Shown here piece by piece: positions 56,857-64,000 of a stretch of 64,000 bases of DNA; within the stretch, counting starts at the first letter, position 1; each line of letters starts with the position of its first letter. Below the pieces are notes generated by a model, which saw only the letters and a list, made by a program, of their open reading frames with translations, had not been told where the DNA came from and did no database searches. The position numbers and the translations under genes are program-made. This DNA is from Brevundimonas fontaquae (GTDB lineage Bacteria > Pseudomonadota > Alphaproteobacteria > Caulobacterales > Caulobacteraceae), in contig NZ_CP070968.1 of the NCBI RefSeq assembly GCF_017086445.1, positions 744,001-808,000 on the forward strand. The letters are read 5' to 3'.

Positions 56857-57839
56857 AGCATTGCGGGGATGACCCGATCCGGCGGGCGGTGGCCGTTCTG
56901 ATAGGTCATGACGTTGGCGATGACGCGGTCGCCCATGTCCTGGCGCGCTTCCAGGGTGGCGGAACCCAGGTGGGGCAGGAGCACGACATTGGACTGGCCC
57001 AACAGGCCATGATGGATGGCGGGCTCGTTCTCGAACACGTCCAGGCCGACGCCCGAGAGGGCGCGCATGGCCACCGCCTGGGCCAGGGCCGCCTCGTCAA
57101 TCAGTTCGCCGCGCGCGGTGTTGATTAGGATGGCGTGGGGCTGGAGCCGGGCCAGGCGTTCGGCCGACAGCAGATGGTGGGTGTCCTTCGTCGCCGGACA
57201 GTTCAGCGAGACGATGTCCATCCGGGCCAGCATCTGGTCCAGGTCGTCCCAGTAGGTCGCGCCCAGCTCTTCCTCGATCAGGGCCGGGACGGGCTTGCGA
57301 TTGTGATAGTGGACTTGAAGGCCGAAGGCCTTGGCGCGCCGGGCCAGGGCCTGGCCGATCCGGCCCATGCCGACGATGCCCAGCCGCTTGCCCCAAAGCT
57401 TGCGTCCGCACATCCAGGTCGGGGTCCAGCCCTCGAACCGGCCTTCGGCCACAACCTGGGCGCCTTCGACGATGCGGCGGCTGACGGCCAGGATCAGGCT
57501 CATGGCCAGGTCGGCGGTGTCCTCGGTCAGGACGCCGGGGGTGTTGGTCACGATGATGCCGCGCGCCACGGCCGCGTCGACATCGATATGGTCCACCCCG
57601 GCGCCGAAATTGGCGATCATCTTCAACTGCTCGCCTGCGCCATTGATCAGGTCGGCGTCGATGACGTCGGTGATGGTGGGCACCAGAACCTCGGCGCGCT
57701 GGACGGCGGCCTGCAACGCGGGGCGGTCCATCGGCTGATCCTTCAGGTTCAACTCGGCGTCGAACAGCTCGCGCATGCGCGTTTCGACCGCGTCGGGCAG
57801 GCGTCTGGTTAATACGACCTTAAGCTTGCGGGGGGACAT
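56853..57839 (-). CDS. D-isomer 2-hydroxyacid dehydrogenase (glyoxylate/hydroxypyruvate reductase type)
   Basis: A 328-residue NAD(P)-dependent dehydrogenase. GMGRIGQALARRAKAFGLQVHYHNR is the Rossmann motif near residue 155. The catalytic Arg is in LINTARGELIDE, Glu in GLDVFENEP and His in LLPHLGSAT. The N-terminal FGAGVDHIDVDAAVARGIIVTNTPGVLTEDTADLAM block matches glyoxylate/hydroxypyruvate reductases. A likely substrate is glyoxylate or hydroxypyruvate, but related enzymes accept other 2-ketoacids. It is divergent from the SH3-domain protein gene. Confidence 0.93.
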   Translation of the reverse strand: MSPRKLKVVLTRRLPDAVETRMRELFDAELNLKDQPMDRPALQAAVQRAEVLVPTITDVIDADLINGAGEQLKMIANFGAGVDHIDVDAAVARGIIVTNTPGVLTEDTADLAMSLILAVSRRIVEGAQVVAEGRFEGWTPTWMCGRKLWGKRLGIVGMGRIGQALARRAKAFGLQVHYHNRKPVPALIEEELGATYWDDLDQMLARMDIVSLNCPATKDTHHLLSAERLARLQPHAILINTARGELIDEAALAQAVAMRALSGVGLDVFENEPAIHHGLLGQSNVVLLPHLGSATLEARQDMGDRVIANVMTYQNGHRPPDRVIPAML

Positions 57840-57906
57840 TCTCGGCCTTGGTTAGCGGGCGGCGATTCAGACGGATCAAAGCCCGCGCGACGGGTCGTTC
57901 CAATCA

Positions 57907-58479
57907 GTGTCTAGCAAAGCCGCCGCCATCTTCCAAAGCCTGCGACGCCGCATCGCCCTCGTTGGAGCCATTCTCGGCCTCGGCGTGATGGCCAGCGCTG
58001 GCGCGACCATGCCCGACGGCCGCCCGACGCCCACCGGGCTTGAGGTGCCGCGCTGGATTTCGCTGAAGTCCTCGCACGTCCGCGCGCGCCAGGGGCCGGG
58101 CCTGGATTATCCGATCCTGTGGGAATACCGGGCCGCCGGCCTGCCGGTTCAGGTGATCGCCGAGACGACGGAATGGCGCAAAATCTGCGACCCGGACGGA
58201 GCCGTGGCCTGGATCCACCGCACGGTGTCGTCGGGCCGGCGCTATGTCTTCAACACCACCGCCGAGGAAGTGCCGATCCGGTCGGGCCGATCCGAGACGG
58301 CGTCGGTGCGCGCGCGTCTGTCGCCGCGCGCCCTGGTGATGCTGGACGAATGCGAAGAGGGCTGGTGCAAGGTCCGGGCGCGACGACTGGAGGGTTTTGT
58401 GGCCCAGCGGGCGGTGTTCGGCACCCAGGAGCGGGCGCTGTGCAACGCCAATCGCCCCGCGGGCACGGGTCGCAACTGA
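57907..58479 (+). CDS. Exported SH3-domain protein
   Basis: A 190-residue envelope protein with an N-terminal hydrophobic leader (IALVGAILGLGVMASAGATM) and two bacterial SH3-like repeats: WISLKSSHVRARQGPGLDYPILWEYRAAGLPVQVIAETTEWRKICDPDGAVAWIHRTVSS and VPIRSGRSETASVRARLSPRALVMLDECEEGWCKVRARRLEGFVAQRAVFG. It belongs to the SH3_4 (DUF1058) group, thought to bind cell-wall or protein ligands. The start is GTG. It stands upstream of fabA, about 70 bases apart, possibly independent. Confidence 0.9.
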   Translation: MSSKAAAIFQSLRRRIALVGAILGLGVMASAGATMPDGRPTPTGLEVPRWISLKSSHVRARQGPGLDYPILWEYRAAGLPVQVIAETTEWRKICDPDGAVAWIHRTVSSGRRYVFNTTAEEVPIRSGRSETASVRARLSPRALVMLDECEEGWCKVRARRLEGFVAQRAVFGTQERALCNANRPAGTGRN

Positions 58480-58548
58480 CCGCACGCTGTTGAGCGAAGC
58501 GGCGCGGTCGTGTAACCCGCGCGCAACGTCTCAAGAAACGGAAGCGCC

Positions 58549-59082
58549 TTGACCCAGTCCCAATATCCTTCGTCCTTCGATCATGAGGCCCTGCTGGCCT
58601 CGGGCCGCGGCGAGCTGTTCGGTCCCGGCAACGCCCAGCTGCCCGCCCCGCCGATGCTGATGTTCGACCGCATCACCACGATCAATGCGGACGGCGGAGA
58701 GCACGGCAAGGGCTATGTCGAGGCCGAACTCGACATCCATCCCGACCTCTGGTTCTTCCAGTGCCACTTCATCGGCGACCCCGTCATGCCGGGCTGCCTG
58801 GGCCTGGACGCCATGTGGCAGCTGGTCGGCTTCTATCTGGGCTGGATCGGCGGTCCCGGCCGCGGCCGCGCCCTGGGCGTCGGCGAGGTCAAGTTCACCG
58901 GCCAGGTCACCCCGGACATCAAGAAGGTGGTCTATAAGATCAACCTGAAGCGCGTCATCAACCGCAAGCTGGTCATGGGCATCGCCGACGGCGTGCTGGA
59001 GGCCGACGGCCAGGTCATCTACACCTGCAACGACATGCGGGTCGGCCTGTTCGGCGCCAAGGATGAGGCGGCGGGCGGTTAA
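58549..59082 (+). CDS. fabA: 3-hydroxydecanoyl-ACP dehydratase/isomerase
   Basis: Anaerobic unsaturated fatty-acid synthesis: dehydrates 3-hydroxydecanoyl-ACP and isomerises to the cis-3 product. The active-site histidine is in [25 protein letters not shown] (about residue 72) with the Asp in GLDAMWQ. At 177 residues it is standard. Translation starts at TTG after ACGGAAG. It forms the fabA-fabB operon, 66 bases before fabB. Confidence 0.95.
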   Translation: MTQSQYPSSFDHEALLASGRGELFGPGNAQLPAPPMLMFDRITTINADGGEHGKGYVEAELDIHPDLWFFQCHFIGDPVMPGCLGLDAMWQLVGFYLGWIGGPGRGRALGVGEVKFTGQVTPDIKKVVYKINLKRVINRKLVMGIADGVLEADGQVIYTCNDMRVGLFGAKDEAAGG

Positions 59083-59148
59083 CGCCCCTATATAACCGCG
59101 AACAAGGCGGACGGTCCTCGGACCAGGAAGCATCAAGAAGGAAACACC

Positions 59149-60366
59149 ATGCGTCGTGTCGTCGTCACCGGCCTGGGCATCGTCTCTTCCATCGGCCACG
59201 GCGCCGAGGAGGTCACCCAGTCCCTGCGCGAAGCCCGTTCGGGCGTCGTTCATGCCCCCGACCACGCCAAATACGGCTTCCGCAGCCAGGTCTGGGCGCC
59301 GCCCAAGATCGGTCCGTGGGAAGAACTGGTCGACCGTCGCGCCGCGCGCTTCCTGGCCAACGGCACCGCCTGGGGCCACATCGCCTTCGAAGAGGCTCTG
59401 AAGTCGTCGGGCATGACGGCGGATGAGATCAAGGATGACCGGATCGGCCTGATCGTCGGCGAGGGCGGCCCTTCGACTCAGGTGATCCTGCAGGCGGCCG
59501 CTACCACGGTCGAAAAGGGCGCGCCCAAGCGCATCGGCCCGTTCGCGGTGCCCAAGGCGATGGCGTCGGGCCCGTCGGCGGTGCTCTCGACCTGGTTCCA
59601 GATGCGCGGCATCAACTATTCGATCAGCTCGGCCTGCGCGACGTCGGCCCACTGCATCGGCGCCGGTGTCGAACAGATCCAGTGGGGCAAGCAGGACGTG
59701 GTCTTCGCCGGCGGCTGCGAAGACATCGACTGGTCCATGTCCAACATGTTCGACGCCATGGGCGCCATGTCGTCGGACTTTAACGACAATCCGTCGGTCG
59801 CCAGCCGCGCCTATGACGCCAACCGCGACGGCTTCGTCATTGCCGGCGGCGCGGGCATCGTGGTGCTGGAAGAATACGAGCGGGCCAAGGCGCGCGGCGC
59901 GACCATCTATGCCGAAGTCACCGGCTATGGCGCCAACGCCGACGGCTACGACATGGTCGCCCCCTCGGGCGAGGGCGCGCAGCGCTGCATGAAGATCGCG
60001 CTGGAACAGGCCGGCAATCCGAAGATCGACTATCTGAACCCGCACGGCACCTCGACGCCCGTGGGTGACGCCAAGGAGATGGACGCCGTGCGCGCCGTCT
60101 TCGGCGACCAGATGCCGATGATCTCCTCGACCAAGTCGCTGACCGGCCACTCGCTCGGCGCGGCCGGCGCCCAGGAAGCCATCTACTGCCTGCTGATGAT
60201 GCAGAACGGCTTCGCCGCCGAAAGCGCCCATATCGAAAATCTCGATCCGGCGTTCGAAGGCATGCCGATCCTGCGCCAGCGCCACGACGGCGAACTGACG
60301 CACGTGATGTCCAACAGCTTCGGCTTCGGCGGCACCAACGGCACGCTGATCCTGTCCAAGGTCTGA
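59149..60366 (+). CDS. fabB: 3-oxoacyl-ACP synthase I
   Basis: Condensing enzyme that elongates the cis-unsaturated intermediates made by FabA. The catalytic cysteine is in [16 protein letters not shown] near residue 162, the first histidine in [11 protein letters not shown] and the second in [15 protein letters not shown]. The C-terminal [15 protein letters not shown] is the family end. At 405 residues it is typical of FabB. An AGAAGGAA ribosome binding site precedes the ATG. fabI, which often follows in alphaproteobacteria, is not adjacent. Confidence 0.96.
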   Translation: MRRVVVTGLGIVSSIGHGAEEVTQSLREARSGVVHAPDHAKYGFRSQVWAPPKIGPWEELVDRRAARFLANGTAWGHIAFEEALKSSGMTADEIKDDRIGLIVGEGGPSTQVILQAAATTVEKGAPKRIGPFAVPKAMASGPSAVLSTWFQMRGINYSISSACATSAHCIGAGVEQIQWGKQDVVFAGGCEDIDWSMSNMFDAMGAMSSDFNDNPSVASRAYDANRDGFVIAGGAGIVVLEEYERAKARGATIYAEVTGYGANADGYDMVAPSGEGAQRCMKIALEQAGNPKIDYLNPHGTSTPVGDAKEMDAVRAVFGDQMPMISSTKSLTGHSLGAAGAQEAIYCLLMMQNGFAAESAHIENLDPAFEGMPILRQRHDGELTHVMSNSFGFGGTNGTLILSKV

Positions 60367-60383
60367 GACGAGACCGTTCGGCT

Positions 60384-60416
60384 CCGTCATCCTCGGGTCA
60401 AGCCTGAGGATGACGG
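60384..60416. repeat. Single GTCATCCTCGGG-type palindromic unit
   Basis: CCGTCATCCTCGGGTCAAGCCTGAGGATGACGG pairs arm to arm with one mismatch. It is the same unit as the inverted pair at 4141-4257. It lies 17 bases after fabB and may act as a 3'-end hairpin for the fabAB transcript. Confidence 0.75.
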
Positions 60417-61746
<1,330 letters not shown>

Positions 61747-61755
61747 CCGGCGGGT

Positions 61756-62499
61756 TCAGTCGTAGCGCACGCCGCTGAGATAGAGCCCTGCCGAGGGGGC
61801 GACGGGGCCGCACCGCGCGCGGTCCTTCGCCTCCAGCGCGGCCTTGACGTCGTGGGCGCTCCAGCGACCCAGCCCCACCTCGACCAGGGTGCCGGCCATG
61901 GACCGGACCTGACGGTGCAGGAAGCTGCGCGCCTGAAACACCAGATGCACCTCCTCGCCGAACCGAGTGACGCGCGCCACGTCCAGCGATTTGACCGGCG
62001 ATTTGGACTGGCAACCGACGTCGCGGAAGGTGGTGAAGTCGTGGTGGCCGACCAGGACTTGCGCCGCATGGTGCATGGCTTCGGCGTCCAGGGTCTTCTT
62101 GACGTGCCAGACGCGGTCGCGCTCCAGCACGGGCTGGGGGCGACGGTTCAGGATGCGGTACAGATAGCCTCGGCCAGTCGCCGAGAACCGGGCGTGCCAG
62201 TCGGGGTCGGGCGCATATTCAGCCGCCAGGACGCAGACGTCCTGACGCACCAGATGGGCGTTCATGGCGTTCAGCACCGTATCCACGGGCCAGTCGCGTT
62301 CCAGATCGGCATGAATGACCTGGGCCGTCGCATGGACCCCGGTGTCGGTGCGGCCGGCGGCGGCGATGCGGATCCGCTCGCCGGAAAAGGCGTGGATCGC
62401 CGCCTCCAGCGCGCCCTGAACCGTCGGTTGGCCGTCTTGGGCCTGGAAGCCGTTGTAGGCCGTACCATCGTATTCGATCGTCAGCTTGTAGCGCGGCAT
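61756..62499 (-). CDS. truA: tRNA pseudouridine synthase A
   Basis: Makes pseudouridine at positions 38-40 of tRNA anticodon arms. The catalytic Asp is in IAAAGRTDTGVHATAQVIHAD. LYRILNRRPQPVLERDRVWHVKK and SFLHRQVRSMAGTLVEVGLGRW are family blocks. The start ATG ([19 protein letters not shown]) shares a base with the fmt stop (TGATG), so it is coupled. At 247 residues it is normal. It is last in def-X-fmt-truA. Confidence 0.95.
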   Translation of the reverse strand: MPRYKLTIEYDGTAYNGFQAQDGQPTVQGALEAAIHAFSGERIRIAAAGRTDTGVHATAQVIHADLERDWPVDTVLNAMNAHLVRQDVCVLAAEYAPDPDWHARFSATGRGYLYRILNRRPQPVLERDRVWHVKKTLDAEAMHHAAQVLVGHHDFTTFRDVGCQSKSPVKSLDVARVTRFGEEVHLVFQARSFLHRQVRSMAGTLVEVGLGRWSAHDVKAALEAKDRARCGPVAPSAGLYLSGVRYD

Positions 62500-63422
62500 C
62501 AGCCGAGCACGGTCCCGGCCGGCAGGGGGAAGCCGCGCAGCATCTCCTCGGCCGGTTGCGCCGCCTTGCCCTCGCGCTGAACGCGGATCAGACGCACGGC
62601 GCCCTCGCCGCAGGCCACCGTCAGGGCGTCGTCCAGCACGGTTCCGGGCGCACCCGATCCGTCCGCCAAGGCCGACAGCAGCACCTTGATCCGCACGGGG
62701 CCAGCCTCTGATGGGGCCTCGAACCAGGCGCCGGGGAAGGGCGACAGGCCGCGGATGTGGGCGTCCACCTCGGTGGCGGGGCGGCTCCAGACGATCCGGG
62801 CCTCGGCCGGGGTGATCTTCTTGGCGTAGGTTGGCTCTCCGACCTGTTCTGACGGCGTGACGCCGCCCCGGTCGATGGCGGCCAGCGCGCGGGCCCACAG
62901 GCCCGCGCCGACATGGGCCATCCGTTCGGACAGGCTGGCGGCCGTGTCGTCGGGCAGAATGTCCATCAATTCGCTGAGCAGGATGGGGCCTTCGTCCAGA
63001 CCCAGGCTCATCTGCATGATCTGGACGCCGGTCTGCTTGTCCCCGGCCATGATGGCCCGCTGGATCGGGGCGGCCCCGCGCCAGCGCGGCAGCAGCGAGC
63101 CATGCAGGTTCAGACAGCCCAGGCGTGGCGCCTCGAGCACCTCGGTCTTCAGAATCTGGCCGTAGGCGACGACGCAGGCCGCATCAAGATCCAGGCTTCT
63201 GAAGGTATCGATCGCCTCGGCGTCTTTCAGGCTTTCGGGCGTGAAGACGGGCAGGCCCATGGTCTCGGCGAAGGCGTGGACGGGCGACGGCGTCAGCTTC
63301 TGGCCCCGGCCCTTGGGGCGTGGCGGCTGCGAATAGACGGCGACGATCTCGTGACCCGAGGCGATCAGCTCGGCCAGGGACGGCACGGCGAAGTCGGGAG
63401 TTCCCATGAAGGCAAGGCGCAT
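62499..63422 (-). CDS. fmt: Methionyl-tRNA formyltransferase
   Basis: Formylates initiator Met-tRNA. The folate-binding and catalytic block [24 protein letters not shown] includes the catalytic Asn/His, with Asp in GLDEGPIL. The N-terminus [18 protein letters not shown] is standard, and the C-terminal tRNA-binding domain ends AGTVLG. I chose ATG (MRLAF) after AAAGGCG; GTG two codons upstream is possible. It is coupled to truA and located downstream of def, the usual deformylase/formylase pairing. Confidence 0.96.
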   Translation of the reverse strand: MRLAFMGTPDFAVPSLAELIASGHEIVAVYSQPPRPKGRGQKLTPSPVHAFAETMGLPVFTPESLKDAEAIDTFRSLDLDAACVVAYGQILKTEVLEAPRLGCLNLHGSLLPRWRGAAPIQRAIMAGDKQTGVQIMQMSLGLDEGPILLSELMDILPDDTAASLSERMAHVGAGLWARALAAIDRGGVTPSEQVGEPTYAKKITPAEARIVWSRPATEVDAHIRGLSPFPGAWFEAPSEAGPVRIKVLLSALADGSGAPGTVLDDALTVACGEGAVRLIRVQREGKAAQPAEEMLRGFPLPAGTVLG

Positions 63423-63440
63423 CGGCACGCCTTTAGAGAA

Positions 63441-63719
63441 TTACTGCCAGCGGGTGAAGACGCCGCCGCCCTCGTCCCATTCGCCGCCCGCATCCAAGGC
63501 GTCGTCGAAATCGAGCAGACGGTCCAGCAGAAGGCCGGCGACAACACCCAGCAGGGCCACGCCGGCCAGGGTGGCGATGCCGGCGACGCCGACCTTCTGG
63601 CTGCGCGTCAGGCGACGACGGCCCGAGGAGTCGATGATCAGCGAGCGGCCGCGCGGGATGGACGGCGCGATACGACGTGCGGCGCGTTCTATACGTTCGG
63701 GGCGGACGATCTTGGTCAT
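63441..63719 (-). CDS. Small membrane protein between def and fmt
   Basis: A 92-residue protein with a basic N-terminus ([27 protein letters not shown]), one hydrophobic segment (VGVAGIATLAGVALLGVVAGLLL, about residues 43-66) and an acidic tail (DFDDALDAGGEWDEGGG). Positive-inside rules suggest the N-terminus is cytoplasmic. The ATG overlaps the def stop in TGATG, so it is co-translated with def. It resembles no family I know; similar membrane genes occur between def and fmt in relatives. Confidence 0.7.
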   Translation of the reverse strand: MTKIVRPERIERAARRIAPSIPRGRSLIIDSSGRRRLTRSQKVGVAGIATLAGVALLGVVAGLLLDRLLDFDDALDAGGEWDEGGGVFTRWQ

Positions 63720-64000
63720 CAGGCGGCGATCCTGTCGCGGGCGGCCTTCTTGACCTTGGTCACGGCGCGGTCCCGCTTGAGACGCGACAGATGGTCGATG
63801 AAGAGCACGCCGTTAAGGTGGTCCATCTCGTGCTGGATGCAGACGGCGTAGAGGCCCTCGGCCTCTTCCTCCACCGACTGACCGTCACGGTTCAGATAGC
63901 GAATGCGGACGCGGGCCGGGCGTTCCACCTTGTCGAAATACTCGGGGATCGACAGGCAGCCTTCCTCGTAGGTGTAGAGCTCGTCCGAGGTCCACAGGAT
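63719..64000 (-). CDS. def: Peptide deformylase (5' part outside window)
   Basis: Removes the formyl group from new proteins using Fe2+ or Zn2+. Only the C-terminal 93 residues are visible. They include the metal-ligand motif EGCLSIPE (Cys) and [16 protein letters not shown] (two His and catalytic Glu). The visible part ends with a basic tail ([20 protein letters not shown]). It is first of the visible operon def-X-fmt-truA. Confidence 0.95.
   Translation of the reverse strand: MLWTSDELYTYEEGCLSIPEYFDKVERPARVRIRYLNRDGQSVEEEAEGLYAVCIQHEMDHLNGVLFIDHLSRLKRDRAVTKVKKAARDRIAA

Noticed and set aside
62500..62898. N-terminal extension of truA over the fmt gene.
   Set aside because: The conserved TruA start [12 protein letters not shown] lies at 62499; the extension is the shadow of fmt in another frame.

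Overview
This window is high-GC, densely packed, chromosomal housekeeping DNA from an alphaproteobacterium. The most likely source is the order Caulobacterales and probably Brevundimonas. That assignment is inferred from several features: the F1 operon atpHAGDC is separate from F0, recA has a GAAC-N7-GAAC SOS box, RecA begins with a Caulobacter-type N-terminus, LysA, HslV and FabA/FabB have alphaproteobacterial forms, and many starts are GTG or TTG. I see no insertion sequence, prophage, integrase, plasmid gene or CRISPR array.

Layout. 1-6.4 kb: an exported protein cut by the left edge, malate dehydrogenase, a YbjN-like exported protein, zapE, a first aspartate-semialdehyde dehydrogenase, rarD and a serine hydrolase. 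6.4-11.3 kb: the F1-ATPase operon on the minus strand. 11.3-13.4 kb: a 0.5 kb non-coding stretch, the SOS box, recA and a long inverted repeat. 13.4-19.9 kb: a fatty-acid beta-oxidation pair, a glucose/sorbosone-dehydrogenase-type lipoprotein, tRNA-Met and a TlpA thioredoxin. 19.9-25.5 kb: argH-lptM-lysA, a probable zinc-homeostasis pair with palindromic operators, and murI. 25.6-34 kb: M3 peptidase, corA, ppc, a divergent polysaccharide deacetylase, rppH, and a small heat-shock gene with a sigma-32-like promoter and a structured leader. 34.2-43.7 kb: two tandem exported methyltransferase-like proteins with a lipase-like hydrolase, hisN, an XRE regulator, small membrane and exported proteins, an MprF-like synthase, hemW and rdgB. 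43.7-50.6 kb: a 38-residue membrane peptide, a DUF2975/HTH pair, an Smr protein, a TetR regulator, a Kef-type antiporter and an M13 peptidase. 50.7-57.8 kb: a candidate small RNA, hisS, a ClpP-like protein, hslV, a BLUF protein, a MoeB-like protein, a DUF6880-like protein and a 2-hydroxyacid dehydrogenase. 57.9-64 kb: an SH3-domain protein, fabA-fabB, a second asd, and the operon def-(membrane protein)-fmt-truA.

The genes cover central carbon flow (mdh, ppc), energy (atp), lysine, methionine, threonine, arginine and histidine metabolism (two asd, lysA, argH, hisN, hisS), cell-envelope supply (murI, fabA/B, mprF-like) and protein maturation and turnover (def, fmt, hslV, ClpP-like, two metallopeptidases). 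No single obvious novel multi-gene system is present. The points most worth following are a composite hairpin element present in three copies, twice fused to a near-identical GCGA-loop terminator; a candidate four-hairpin sRNA next to hisS; a BLUF protein whose photoactive tyrosine appears to be phenylalanine; a ClpP-like protein with Asn at the catalytic Asp position; an ATP-synthase epsilon lacking its C-terminal helices; paired palindromic operators around a putative zinc exporter; and two tandem exported methyltransferase-fold proteins.
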